Of a stretch of DNA of 64,000 nt, positions 1 to 11,799 are shown piece by piece. Numbering within the stretch: position 1 is the first letter of the stretch; the number at the start of each line of letters is the position of its first letter. The notes beneath the pieces are model-generated. The model was not told the origin of the DNA. It searched no databases and saw only the letters and a program-made list of their open reading frames with translations. The stretch is from Valencia hispanica (Eukaryota > Chordata > Actinopteri > Cyprinodontiformes > Valenciidae), in assembly GCA_963556495.2 (NCBI GenBank), contig OY747702.1, forward strand, positions 56,946,786 through 57,010,785. Reading direction: 5' to 3'. The translations under genes and the position numbers were made by a program.

Positions 1-37
1 TCATTCAATGCTTGTTTAAAAGTTTTTATTTACATTA

Positions 38-113
38 CTAGTCTATCCTGGGGGTTGTCAGTATGAATGTTGAAGTCCCCTACAATGATTAATTGGTCAT
101 AATCGACACATAT
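38..113 (-). pseudogene. L2-A LINE endonuclease fragment
   Basis: On the minus strand this encodes a short stretch of AP-type endonuclease containing DYDQLIIVGDFNIHTDN. It matches the endonuclease frame of the L2-A element at 32410-32490 in this window almost residue for residue. GDFN is the conserved metal and phosphate binding motif of LINE endonucleases. Homology stops abruptly at 113, where an unrelated GC-rich repeat begins, so this is a relic cut at both sides. Confidence 0.85.
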
Positions 114-943
114 TAGCAGAGCGCCGAGACCAAGCATCCAACCAAGGCCAATCAAACCCACCAATGAACTGACCACGCACGAAACGTACAGAACAGGTGA
201 TCTAACGAGCAGAGATGCCAGATCTGTATTCCGCCGAGCCACTGAACAGGCACCACCCAACAATCACAAAATTGGCACCCCCGAAAGTGGTGCCCCAACC
301 AACAAAAGGAAGACATCAGCCCGGGACATCGGCTGACCGACACACTGGTCCAGCCAGGCACACACCAGGTCTGAACCAGATTGCCCTCCCGAGCACCAGC
401 CCCGGACATCGAGAGCCACCAGTGCACCAGCGGGCAGGGGCATCAGTCACTGGCAGGGAGTGATGGAGGGAAAATAGGGCCCCTATTAGGTGTAAGGCCT
501 GAGATGCGCCAGGCGAGATGGCAGCCCAAGACCCAACCTGAAATGTAGGCAGAGACATACAGACATACGTTCCCTCCTGCCTACTCACATACACTCTCAC
601 ACACATGCCAAGACACCCAGGAAAGGACACTGTACCCTCACTCATACACCCCATACACATTCAATCCTCCCAGGTCCAGGTACCGATGCCCCAGTAGAGC
701 AACCAGCCTCCGGACCTAAAAGTGGACCCCCTACCTTCTTGGTTGGAGAGAAGCAGACCGCCAAAGCCCCCACAGTGCGAAGCAGCCCACCAGCCCAGGT
801 CCCTGACCAGACCACTTGTTCCTCCTCCGGACCCCAACCCCTGATGGCCAATAGCAAACAGGGGTGTGAAAAGACCCCTAGCCTCCATCCTCCCGTTCGA
901 GTACGGTGTTGATGCGTGTTATAATGTGCATTAATGGTGCCTA
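114..943 (-). mobile_element. GC-rich LINE 3'-UTR, copy 1 (antisense)
   Basis: This GC-rich block is a copy of the family also found at 8380-9601 (same orientation) and 26038-28042 (opposite orientation). Bases 114-330 match 9395-9601, and 600-943 match the reverse complement of about 26860-27200. There is no convincing protein; the long frames seen here come from GC-rich composition. The two other copies have target-site duplications and A-rich tails, so the family is a non-LTR retrotransposon and this is internal 3'-UTR. The low-coordinate end is fused to the L2-A fragment and the high-coordinate end to a SINE, so neither natural terminus is present. The LINE clade cannot be named from untranslated sequence. 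Confidence 0.8.
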
Positions 944-1186
944 TCTCCAGCAGTCGTGGGACACGGTGGACACGGTGGACAGGTCACCAGTCCATCGCAG
1001 AGTAACACAGAGACATACAGGACAAACAACTTTACACGCACGCACACACTCATACAGAGACCAATTCACTTAACAGTCGTTTTCTTCTGTGGGAGGAAGC
1101 CGGACTCCATGCAGAAAGACCCCAGGCCGGGATTTGAACCCAGGACCTTCTTGCTGTGCAGCCCTTCTTCCAACATGTAATCACTA
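944..1186 (-). mobile_element. tRNA-derived SINE, antisense
   Basis: The block reads as the reverse complement of the SINE at 11800-12128 and matches the antisense copy at 52770-53085. Shared landmarks are GGACAGGTCACCAGTCCATC, GTGGGAGGAAGCCGGA and CATGCAGAAAGACCCCAGGC, then the B-box-like GGGATTTGAACCC and GGACCTTCTTGCTG. The tRNA-related head lies at the high-coordinate side and is truncated. This type of SINE is widespread in teleosts. Confidence 0.8.
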
Positions 1187-2450
1187 AATGGAAAATTGAT
1201 GGTAAAAATTTAGGATTGCTGTCATTTGCTTCTGTTGAGGATTTGTGTAGTGATGTGAAAAGTGCAGATTTCTATAGATGAAGAACTTGGATCTGTTGTG
1301 GATAGAAAATGTTGCAGTGAAATGGAAATATATTACTTACATAATATAACTTTTGGAATAAAATAAAGCTCTGTATAGCAGCTTTATAGTCATTTCATTG
1401 ACTGAATGTCTTCCCTTTATGGCTTCAAATGGAGCAATGATGCTGATGTCTTGTTTTACCTGGAGGCTTGTCACTGACATACCTTCTATTAGAGAAACAG
1501 AGACCAAATTGGATCTGTAAAACATTAATTCAATACTCGTGTGTGGATTTCATTCACTTCCCCATGGAGCTTAAGAAGACATATCCGTTGAATCTTGAAA
1601 TCACTGACTACAGATTACTGATCCTAATGTACAGAAGAACATTACGGAATGAAAATATTCACTATCTGTTATTATATTCACATCTCACAGGAGCAGCTCC
1701 CACCCACAGTGACATTTTGAGAGCCCTCGAGGGCGTTAATGTGGTCAAGAACGAGGAAAGAAGGACCAAAGGGAATGAAGGCATCTCTGAATGTTGCCCG
1801 TCCTTTCTGCTTTGCTCTTTGTGGCAAAGGAAAACAATAGGGTGAACATAATTTAACTGGCTCTCTTCAGCCAGAGGAGGGGAGAAATAATGAGCAAATA
1901 GCACCAATAAAAGTGGAATAATAGCTGGATTAGCAGTAGCCTCACAGGCTTCTGTCCAGCATGGTTTATTATTTACAAGTTGTGTGCTCTGAGGCCTGCA
2001 GCTCCAGATAATATTGTCTTTGGTAGCAAAAGCAATAAGGCTAAGCAGAAAACTTTAGGCACACCCCACATCACTCTGCTTCTCCCCGGTGGAATATGTG
2101 GAGGAAGGCGTGGAGGATCATGGGTAGTCATTAGTGCTGCTGCAGGATGTTTTTTTTATTGTTTATTGTCAATTCATCTGATTTCTCAGGAAGATGTGCA
2201 ATGGTGTGACTCTACAATGTAGGAATTTGAGGGAAACTTCCCCCGAATGACTGGAAATGAGCAAGTAGAGTTGTTGCTTTTATACGGCTGATTGCAGAAT
2301 AAAACCTGATTTTACATTTCTTTAAAAATGTTGATCTAAATATGCTCACCAGATACACATTTTATTAGTGATTAAATATTTTTGTGGTCGTTTTGAAAAT
2401 GTACTGGTGCACCTCTGTAAATTAGATCTGTAAATTATCACCCAAAATGT
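1187..2450. other. AT-rich unique sequence, no gene seen
   Basis: A 125-codon frame at 1468-1845 shows no recognisable domain and is unlikely to be a gene. I see no repeat family shared with the rest of the window. Confidence 0.5.
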
Positions 2451-2845
2451 ACAGTGCTGTGCAAAAGTTTTAGGCAGGTGTGAAAAATGCTGTAAACGAA
2501 GAATGCCTTCAGAAATATAATTAATGATTGTTTATTTTGAGCAATTTACAAAATGGAAAGTGAGCGAACAAAATGAAATCTAAATCTAATCAATATGTGG
2601 TGTTTGCCATCAAACCAGCATTAATTCTTATAGGTACAATTGCACAAAGTCAGGGATTTTGTAGGATTATTGTCAGGTTTATGATCAACCAACTATACCA
2701 AACAGATGCTAATGATCATCAATGTCACATGTAGGTTGAAACACAAACTTCACATTAACTGAAACAGCTTTGTAGGAGGTTTAAAACTTGGTGAGGAACA
2801 GGCAAACTCTGCTACCAATGTAAGGTTGTGGAACATAATTTCAAG
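2451..2845. mobile_element. Tc1-like transposon remnant
   Basis: The left end directly follows a TA (2450-2451) and starts ACAGTGCTGTGCAAAAGTTT, a Tc1/mariner-type terminal sequence. Similar terminal sequence occurs at 17499-17640. The interior (for example TTGCACAAAGTCAGGGATTT at about 2641) resembles the widely scattered fish Tc1 family with this terminus. No open transposase frame and no matching right end are present. Confidence 0.7.
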
Positions 2846-3365
2846 TTTTATTTGGTTGTTTTAAAAAAAATATGAACATAAAGCTAACCTGGGACAACTT
2901 CAAATAACTAATGAAATAAACTCACTTTAGGGTTAAATACACATCAATAAAAACAGTTATTAATTCAAACTCTCATAGGATTTTTTGTTTCTTTCTGACT
3001 TTTCACATTTGTTTAGTTTGTTCTGTTGCAGAAAAATCTCCCCATAGCTAAAGTTCATGAAGCTGTTCTGTCTCACCGCGGTGCGAACAGCTGGGCGGAT
3101 TGTGATGCAGATGTGAGCAAAGCTGTCTCTGCAGGGCAGAACAAACAGCTACTGCCGCACACATAATAAAATAGGAGGGATTCAAACAGAGGTTTGTGCA
3201 GTAAGTCCTGGTGCTGCTAAAAGCAAGCCGCCAGTTACGGGCCGGGAGAATGCTTGCAATGAGCACGCCGAGGATGAGGAGCTGTAGTAAGGATCAATGG
3301 GGGGGCGCAGACGGACGCAGCACCTTTTTTTTGTTTTTCCGTCCATCTTATATATACAATCTATG
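2846..3365. other. Unique sequence, no gene seen
   Basis: AT-rich for the most part, with a short GC-richer patch at 3060-3330. A minus frame at 3048-3266 has no recognisable domain. Confidence 0.4.
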
Positions 3366-3450
3366 GTTGCCTCATGAGTGAGCTGCTCCTACCTCGCGAA
3401 AAGCCGAGTGGATTTTATTCACGCGCAGTAGAGAAATTACCCTCGACTTT
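3366..3450. repeat. Interspersed repeat shared with 18425-18530
   Basis: GGTTGCCTCATGAGTGAGCT and the following GCTCCT, CCTCG and GTGGATTTTAT blocks recur in the same order at 18425-18530. The family is not identified and both copies are short and diverged. Confidence 0.65.
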
Positions 3451-6189
3451 TGTCACAAAGCTGATACCATAATGCACTCCTAAATATTACAAATACATTA
3501 TTGTCCATGCAATTTTCTTTGGTCAGCACACGTTAATAATAGATATTCTCCAAACTTCAGTAGAACTAGCTGTTGTTTACCTGCTGATAATGTGGGCAGG
3601 CATCCTACCAGAAAGGATTTATAAAATGGTCTTCTGGTAGGTTCCTTTCTGCATCTTCGTTAATGCAGAAGACAACCTACAGTGCTTAAAATCTGTAAAT
3701 ATAATTAATCATCAAAAGTGAGAGGAAAGAATGAGAGTACTTAGTTAAATTAGACCAAATATAAACACTAAATTTGTATATTTGTGTTCTACTTAGAAAT
3801 CTCAATCCCTGAGGTAAAGCATGAGATATTCATGAATAGAGAAACTCCACTTGGCACCTTGTATGTAAATTAGAGGAGTATCAGATAGATGAATACCACA
3901 TGGGAAAGTCAGCTGCGCTTTCCCAAGAAATTGAGAGCCAGGCGGTGTTCTCACATTTGAACCAGAAATACACAAACAAAACAATATAAGGGGAAACAAA
4001 CATCCCAATTATCTTTTATAGCTGTTGTAAATTATTGCTGCGGAACACATTTGGAGTATAAAAAAGGAAAGTTGGGCTGGTATTTATGTACATAAAGTTA
4101 TTTTTTCGGATGCAGCTCTAATTATACTCCCAAATTACAGAGAAGGTGGCAACACAAAGCATTCTGACTTTAGACTGCATTCCCAACAGTAAGATGTTAA
4201 GTAATTATGATAAATAGATAGTATTCATTATGACTAATTAACTCTAACTCCAACTGCATATGCTTTCATTATTACAGAATATTGGTAAAATTGGTAAAAA
4301 AGATTAAACATGAGATTAATGCTTCAAGTTTCTCCTGTAAGTGAATATTTCTAAGATTCTGCTTCCACATCATCCAGAGTTGGGTTTTAATCCAAGTGTC
4401 CGTTTCGCTTTATCATCCTCTTTCTACCAGTGATTTCTAAGGGTGTGCCATCTTGGGTGCCTAATGATTTGATTCAAATACTATTCAGGTTCTACGATTA
4501 GATTATTAAATGATTATTGTTGTTGCATCATTTTTTTCCCAATTTTTTTTTTATCTTCATTCCTTTCATGCATACTGCTTACTTTTAAATCCATTCAGGT
4601 TGCTTTAATTTAATCCAAACACATTTGTCCTGTCGTTTATTTGAAACCACAAATAAAACTAACACTTGTCCAAAATATGTTTCATTGTTTCGTATTATAT
4701 TCTTTTCAAAGTAAGAATAAACATAAAAAGCAGCAGTCGTACAAAGACACTTAAAACAAGTAGGCTTTAGTCAATTTGATTGATGATCTCTGATTTTTCT
4801 CAACCAATTTAATTGTATTTGCGCCAGCTATGAATACAACGCAGTCCACCACACATGTCGCCACTGGGACGGTATGAAGGAAATTCCTTTTGCGGTTCGT
4901 CCCTAAAGCTACACTTGAGCTGACATTTTGTAAACAGCAGCTGCCCTGCGCTGCAGCTCGGGGAGGACGGCTGGACAGTACGTGAAAAGTGGACATGTCA
5001 ATAGAAAAGAGGATATTGCTGCTAACATAATACACAACAACAAAGACTATGGAGAGAAAATAGACTCAAAAGGTCTGTGTGTGCGTAATACTTGATTTGT
5101 AACTTGTGTCAGCCAGTTTGTGTGTAGCTTTGGTTACTTGTATGTGTAAAACATGATTTGTAAACTGTAAAATAGATTTTGTGCGTAATTTGGGGTGCTC
5201 GCAATTGTGTGTTCAAATGTACCCACAAATTTCAAGAAATTATGAATACAAAATACATTTACACACACACAATTTCAAATTACACTAACTTAAAACTAAT
5301 CGACATGCCACTTATGCATTTCTGCATTTAAACAGAAGCAAAAAACTGCCAAGTGATCAAAATACACTCAGGACTAAATACAAAAATAACAGTGGATCAC
5401 AACATCAAACTTGGCCTATTATGAACACGCACTGTCAGTTTTTCCGGCTGCTGTCTGTCTCTGAGCTGAGGCTGCCGACATCCACTCCTGTGGTACATTC
5501 AGGGGTGCATGGGAAATCCTATACCTACCCATTTGTACAGAGGTTCAAAGCAAATTCTTTCATTTTCAAAATAGAAAATTCAGTTTAAATTTCCAAACTA
5601 ATACATTGGATTTCAAATTAGGCAAATTCCGATTCAGTTTTTAAAAGCATTTATTCAAGATGAGCATTTCTGATTCAATCTGAATAATGCAAATTCCAAT
5701 ACAACTTCTTAAAATAAATTTTCTGATGACACAAAGTTCTGCCAATACATGACAATTTTCTAATTTTAAGAAGTGTCGGTCTATGTGTTAGAACTAAGGG
5801 GTGAGAACATATTCTTTTTTTTCCACAGACAAACGTCTTTGAAACTTCAGCAACAAGTTTAGAGGGAAAGTGATAAAAAAAACTCAGATGACCCAGCATT
5901 CTACCAAGGCCATCAGTTACAGGCATGTTTTAACAGTGACCTAATCTGGAGAAAGAACGTCATTCCATGTTCCTCCAGAGATCCTTGCAAATAATTCTGA
6001 CAGAGGAGTCAAAGGAATATTCAGAAGACTTATCCAAGAGCCAAGAAGAAATACCTAGAAATATAAGAAACAGTTTTTTTCCATAAAAATGATAAGTAAT
6101 GAGCTTAGCGTTCTGTAAGGAACATCACTAGGTTTGTTTGTCTGACAGATTCTAGTTTGTTCATGTAAATGATAAATCCTCTTCATGAT
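3451..6189. other. AT-rich unique sequence, no gene seen
   Basis: No domain-bearing reading frame was found. A 10-bp perfect inverted repeat lies at 3604-3641. About 5940-6075 faintly resembles Tc1-type transposase sequence, but too weakly to annotate. Confidence 0.45.
3604..3641. other. Perfect 10-bp inverted repeat
   Basis: CCTACCAGAA at 3604-3613 and TTCTGGTAGG at 3632-3641 are exact reverse complements with an 18-base loop. The stem is too short to call a microRNA precursor. Confidence 0.5.
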
Positions 6190-6324
6190 CCAGGGTTATT
6201 TGTGGAGTTCCACAGGGCTCAGTGTTTGTGACAAAACTCTTTGAATATTTTATAGTATAATATAGTATATTATAGTAGACAGCATGGGGTAAACTTCCAC
6301 TGTTATGCTGATGATACTCACCTA

Positions 6325-7885
6325 TACACTGTGTACACAGTTATTCAGCAAATCTTATTTTTGAGGATTATTTTTGTTAAGCAACTACAGTGCTCTCGAT
6401 TAATCAAAAATGTTAAACCTCAAACAGGCAGTTATTGGACAACTATTATTGTGCAGAATCATTACTCAACTAAATAAATTTGTTTTCCCTTTTCATTGGT
6501 TTAAAGGAGAATGATTAACAAACAAGTTAAAACGTTCCAATAAACATTTCTGACAGAAAAGAATCTGTGACCAATCTAGCCACAATCATTTTCAATTACA
6601 GCAACTCTTATCTAGAGAATTTATCAACCAAACCCATATGAGGAATTTGCACAAACCTTTCCGTTCCTTAAGCTCTGTGATGTCAGTAAAGCATGCAAAT
6701 GGTCTTATTTAAACTTAACACAGCCAAAATACAGTAACATACACAGTATTACATTTATCAATGATAATACAATTTTTGTAACAAGTGATCAGCCTCCATT
6801 CAGTTCAGTTTCTTGATCTGCTGATGAAAAACTTTTTGTACAGCAGCAACCACTGCCTCCCAGGCTCTGTTCAGAAAGGTGGAGTGTTTTCCTTCGCTGT
6901 AAATCTCCCATTTAAGAACTGCCACACAAGTTCTCCATTGGGTTCGGATCACGCAATTTTTCATCTTTAACTCCTGGCTTGCCATGCAGAGCAGTACTTG
7001 GATGCATGTGATGGAGAGTTGTCCTGCATCAATGTCATCATCCTTTTGAAAGATGCAGACTTGGTCCTGCACCACAGCTTGAAGAAAATGTCTTCTAAAA
7101 CCTGGCATTGGCTTTGGGAGTCAATCTTGAGCCCATTTCCAACCTAAAAACGTCCAACCCGTTCCTCTTTAGTAATATCAGCCCATCAGTACCCCATCTC
7201 CACCCTGCAGGTCTCTGACTTGAAGTGAAGTTCTGAGCCTGTTATTGATCCACCCACAGGGCCATTCATCTAGTCCTTCAAGAGTTACTTTCATTTCATC
7301 AGTCAATATAAAAAACTCTGTATTCACATATTTTCTGGCCCAGTCTAGACGCTTCAGTTTATGCGTCTTTTTCAGTGTTGGTCGAGTTTCAGTCTTCCTA
7401 GCCATATCTCTGAGCACCGAACGAACATCTTGTACTTCTAGGTAGTTAAGATAATGGGTTCCTGGTAACTTCATACTTGATTCTTCTCAAATCCTCAGTA
7501 GGTAATTTGTGTCTTGTTTTCTCAATACGTTTCTTGTGACCTTGTTGACCATTTACAACAAAACGTTCAATGGTTCTTTGATCATGCCTTGATATCTCAG
7601 CAATTTCAAGAGTGCTGCATCCCCCTGAGAGACTTTTCAGTGTCGGTTAAATCTCTTTTTTGGCCCATTTTGCCTAAAGAAAAGAAGCAACCTAGTAATC
7701 ATGAACACCTTGATAGAGGGTGTTGACTTTCTTAGACCACACCCCTCCTTATTACGCAGATACACATGATCTGCTATGCTAAAATCCATAAAGCATTCAA
7801 ATTTATCCAGCTTGGAGTTAGACTATATGCATAAAAATTATATTGTCAAAACACTCACTTGCCTAATAACTGTGCATACAGTGTA
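6325..7885 (-). mobile_element. Tc1-like transposon with both termini and TA duplication
   Basis: The element occupies 6327-7883. The left end CACTGTGTACACAGTTATTC and the reverse complement of the right end CACTGTATGCACAGTTATTA form imperfect terminal inverted repeats. TA flanks both sides (6325-6326 and 7884-7885), the target duplication of Tc1/mariner elements. At 1557 bp it is full-length for an autonomous member. The transposase gene lies on the minus strand and is decayed. The flanking L2-B sequence rejoins exactly when the element is removed. Confidence 0.92.
6800..7668 (-). pseudogene. Tc1-like transposase, decayed
   Basis: The initiator ATG at 7668-7666 begins a frame starting MGQKRDLTDTEKS, typical of this Tc1 family. 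Further pieces include LRDMARKTETRPTLKKTHKL and ILTDEMKVTL around 7250-7420, the latter with the first catalytic Asp. The second Asp codon survives in a shifted frame near 7035 (MQDNSPSH), and the Glu in PMENL near 6950. The C-terminal part reads WEIYSEGKHSTFLNRAWEAV. About 290 codons remain compared with roughly 340 in intact relatives, with several frameshifts and deletions. It cannot make an active enzyme. Confidence 0.85.
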
Positions 7886-8003
7886 TTTATTCATAAGTCC
7901 AGATGAATCCAATCAGTTGGTCTTGAAAACATTCAAATTTTCTTCTTTTTAACTTAGATAATACTGAAAAAGCTGTCTTTAGACAAAGCCTCTGAAAAGC
8001 TAA

Positions 8004-9908
8004 GTGCTTATTAGTGGGGGGATTTCCAGCTCTTTTTGGAGAACCGGTTCTTACGGCTCAGCTCAGTAAAAAGAAGCGGCTTTTTTGGTTCTCAAGCGGG
8101 TCCTCAATTTTTTTGTTTCTGAAGTTCGCTTATCCAAAAAAATGTGTGTAAAAGGAATTATTAAAAGGAATTTCTAATCTACAAACATAATTATATTCAC
8201 CGTGGAGCAGTGCTACAAAATAAATAAATGTTATAGTACAGCGTTTTTTTTGAAAGTACAAAAACAAACGGAATGTTTGTAAAAAGTATTTATAAACTAT
8301 TTACAGTGAACAACACAGAAAAGCTCAGATAATGTAAAAGACTGCAGAGTCTGCTTGATATATCTAAACTTTGCATACTTAAAAAAAAAAAATGTTTATA
8401 TATTTTTTTTTTTTTTACGTGTCCTGTCTGGCAGTGTGGCACTCAGAATTGGTGTCTGAGTACCAAGTAGTAGCCCAACAGATTTTCTTTCACAAGCGGA
8501 GCACTACAGCTTTTGCTACAGTACTTCACTTGACATACATGTGGGAGAAATCTTTAGTATGAATTGCTGTTGGTTTAATTTTCTGATGTTATGGATACAG
8601 AGACAGAAAATAAAGGGGAAGAAAGAAAGAAGATGAAGAAGAGAGGTAGGAAACAAAAAGTCAAGAGAGACGGTGAGTTGAAAATACAGGAGAGGGAGGG
8701 GAACAAAGAAAACACAAGAAAACATAGAAGTCTGCCTCCATACCCACAGGACGGCAAAGAAAAAAAAAAAAAAAAAAGGATCTCATGGTACCGATTAATC
8801 AAGATCTACTAATAATAACCTCAGCCCAGAATATATCTGTAAAGACCCCACACCGTGTGAGCATGCTGGTGCATATCAGGTTTCTCCATATGAGTGCTCG
8901 ATAGATGATGTGAGGAGCCATCGATCCGTCTCCTAGGAATTGACACAGACATAAAGGAGATCGGAGCCACAGATATCCAATGGACCCCCAGAGCCCAGGA
9001 GCCCCAGGCGGACCAGCACAGGGCTGACCGCATCCCCTAAGAGCGGAGCAGAGGAGAACCCCAGGGGAACATCTAGCAGTGACGAGCCCACGGGCTCCGC
9101 CGGCAACCGGCAACACCAGGGCGGACCCGGGGCCCAGGGGCGCCCCACCCCTCAGCAGGGACCCGACCAGGGATCAGCCAACAAGGGGACCACCACCACA
9201 GGGGCCATGGCCGGCCGACATGCGCCGCTGCCACCCCAGGCCAATCCCCACCGCCGACCTCCCAGCGCCCCACCCCTGCCCGACGTCGGCGCGCCCCACC
9301 GATAGCTGCAGCGGATGGACGGCATCCCCAGTCCAACCCCAGCCAGCACCTGGACACCAAGTTGTACCAGCTCCTGAGTCCTGATCCTGTGCAAAGCAGA
9401 GCACCGAGACCAGGCAACCAAGGCCAGTCAAACCCACCAATGAACCTACCACGCACAACACGTACAGAACAGGTGATCGAACGAGCAGAGACGCCGGATC
9501 CGTATCCCACCGAGCTATCGATCAGGCACCACCCAACAATTAAAAAACTGGCACCCCCGATGAAGGTGCCCCAACCAACAAAAGGAAGACATCCGCCCGG
9601 CAACTTTGCATACTCTACACTCTTCCTTGGAATGATCAGTGTAATTGAAATGCATTCAGATTTACCTGCTGTCACTCATTTTCTCACCTTTCCAGCATGT
9701 TTTGTCTGTAGCGCTTTTTTCTTCTTCTCTTGCACTGTCCCGTTTCTCTGGGTGTTTGTACCACTATCTGTGTGTGTAACCCCCCCGTGCTTCCGACGTG
9801 CAGCTCAAACAGAAGAAACAAACAAAAGCGGCTCCGGTCCGGCTCCTTCTCTGATCGGTCACTTCAAAGAGCCGTTTCGTTTACGACCGACACATCACTA
9901 GTGCTTAT
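8004..9908. mobile_element. Non-autonomous hAT element with 8-bp duplication
   Basis: The element occupies 8012-9900 and is flanked by GTGCTTAT at 8004-8011 and 9901-9908, a perfect 8-bp target duplication characteristic of hAT. The termini read TAGTGGGGGGATTTC and, on the other strand, TAGTGATGTGTCGGTC, followed by GAACCGG / GGCTC-rich sequence typical of this fish hAT group. No transposase frame is present. A GC-rich LINE copy (8380-9601) is nested inside, so the hAT proper is only about 0.65 kb. Confidence 0.9.
8367..9614 (-). mobile_element. GC-rich LINE, copy 2, 5'-truncated, 13-bp TSD
   Basis: The element lies at 8380-9601 in antisense orientation. AACTTTGCATACT flanks it on both sides (8367-8379 and 9602-9614), a perfect 13-bp duplication. 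The A/T-rich 3' tail abuts the low-coordinate side, as expected for target-primed reverse transcription. Bases 8440-8810 match 27660-28020 of copy 3 (reverse complement), 8780-9070 match 27250-27560, and 9395-9601 match 114-330. Only 3'-UTR is present. The Lys/Glu-rich frame at 8591-8812 is the complement of the pyrimidine-rich UTR, not a gene. Confidence 0.92.
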
Positions 9909-10205
9909 TCTATTACTTTGAGTGCCGTTTGATTTGTGGTACTGTAAAGAGTGTAGTATCCCATACCAAACTGGTTTCCAGGACTTTCCTCTTTTACCTC
10001 CACAATATTATTAAAATTAGACATTGACTGTCCCAGAGTGATTCAAAAAGTAGTCCATGCATTGAATACTTGATGGCTGGACTATTATAATTCTTTACTA
10101 TCGGAATAGTAAATAAAACAGAGCCCTTTGTTCCTAGACGGCAGGTTTACTGGTGGTTCCTGAGGTTCTGAAAGTAGAATGGGATGGAGATCTCATTGTA
10201 TTTTT

Positions 10206-11794
10206 AAGAGGAGATTGTTTTCATCTTTTTGATTGAGCTCACCCAGATAAATAATGTTTATTAGATAAAAAAAAAAATTTAACCAGGTAAAAATGTGCAA
10301 AATGTTAAAGAATCCAGCTTGGTTAATCAAGCAAATACAGCAGCCTGATTCTGTGCCAGGGTTTAGTCCCAGTGTTTGTTGGGCTCTCTTGGGACTCTGT
10401 AATCACTGCCATATTAACTTTAAAATTCCCAATCCCAATTATTGGCAGCAAAGAGAAAGAACCTTCCCTGTTAAACAGGACTAAGCTTCATATTTTGCAT
10501 ATATTTTACTTTGGCAGGCAGATGTTTGTTTGGACTGCCGTTTGGTGAATGCTCTGCATTGTGTCGTTTCTATGGTTTTGCTTTCTGTTCTGAGCACAAT
10601 GCCGCTAGACCAATTTTGTTAGGAAATTCCAGCAACTCAGTGATGAATATTAGAAAGGTTTTTCATGTGAAAAAGCTCAAATGCCCAAATTCAAGTAAAG
10701 AGTTCTCCCTGAAATTTAGCATTCATTTGTGACATTGCTTTAGCCTGGGGGTCCTTGTCAGAGAAAAGCAGCAACAAAGAAACATTTTAATGGGAAACTG
10801 AAAATAACCTCTTCTCTACGCCTGAGTTAGACGGAGCACTTTCACTCAGAGGAGTTGATATATAGATCGAATTATCTTGGAGAAGATCAAATAAATAAGA
10901 TCTTTCACTTTTATGGCCACCCTTTTCTGTTCAACAACATGATGAAGCTCAGTAATCTTTCATCAAAAAAAGAATTAGAGCCAGAACTAGAGCAATGACC
11001 TGCTTGTCATAGAAGAAAAAAAGGGGGGGTTAGGGGGTGCGTCTATTGATTTTTTTTCTGCATTCTGTCAAGGTCGTTGAAATGACTGTAATTGAAGTTA
11101 TTTAATAGACCTACTGGAATATTGTAGAGCAGATAGAGTCCAGAGGGGCTGGCCAGAGAAGATAACTCCTATTTTGCCCGTGGATGTATTATTCAGCGAG
11201 GACCCAATACAATGTAAAGTGAAAAGAGAAAAAAAACATTTAAAATCATCTGAATAATGTGACAAATCCTGATTTAACCTTCTACTCAGTCAGGGTGAAG
11301 GACATAATTCATGTTCACTTGTTTAGTCCTTCAAAGTCACAAAATATTCTGAAAAACAAAAAACGGCTTCATTTTGACTGATAAGGTTTACCATGTTCTT
11401 GTCATATTTTATGATTTATTCATGCTTTTTTCTTGTCAAATCTGAAATGATATTTTATTAATGAATGATTTTTGTAACACTTTGTTGATTTTTGTTGCAC
11501 TTATTTAAAGTATTTCTTTGCAGGATAATAGTAGGAAATTCACTTACCACTGAAAATACTATAAATGTTCGCTCTTTCTTTCTGCTGAAACAATAACATT
11601 TCAATTCACTTGAACATAAACAGATTTACTGAATGAAACCACTTGTAACACATGTATAATAGACCCAAATTGACCTTAATTACAAATAAAGGTAAATACA
11701 AAGATATTTATCTGAGGCAAGTTTATGTTCCATATAATAAAACATTTCGGTAGCATTTGTTGGCAGAAACGAGCTTAAAGATATTGGATGTTAG
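10206..11794. other. AT-rich unique sequence, no gene seen
   Basis: Short frames at 10293-10484 and 10511-10732 show no domain. No repeat shared with the rest of the window was found. Confidence 0.5.
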
Positions 11795-11799
11795 CGCTT

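Larger units (their letters stand above)
6190..10205 (+). mobile_element. L2-B LINE fragment split by two insertions
   Basis: Three collinear pieces match ORF2 of the L2-B element at 39998-42025. Bases 6190-6326 carry the end of the GVPQGS motif region and the catalytic YADD codons (TATGCTGATGAT). Bases 7884-8003 continue with the residues after YADD. Bases 9909-10205 carry the C-terminal thumb region through the part matching 41850-41910. A Tc1-like element sits at 6327-7883 and a hAT at 8012-9900. The segment between GVPQGS and YADD is also rearranged (about 6230-6285). The frame is destroyed, so this is a fossil and the oldest layer of the nest. Confidence 0.85.

Noticed and set aside
1468..1845. 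125-codon plus frame
   Set aside because: No domain, no splice or promoter context, and composition like the surrounding AT-rich DNA.
3604..3641. Hairpin considered as a microRNA precursor
   Set aside because: The perfect stem is only 10 bp and does not extend to the length needed for a precursor.
8591..8812. Lys/Glu-rich 73-codon frame on the plus strand
   Set aside because: It is the complement of the pyrimidine-rich 3'-UTR of the GC-rich LINE, also seen at 27700-27860.
9073..9675. 200-codon minus-strand frame rich in Gly, Trp and Arg
   Set aside because: It lies in the GC-rich LINE copy 2, crosses its target duplication, and composition explains its openness.
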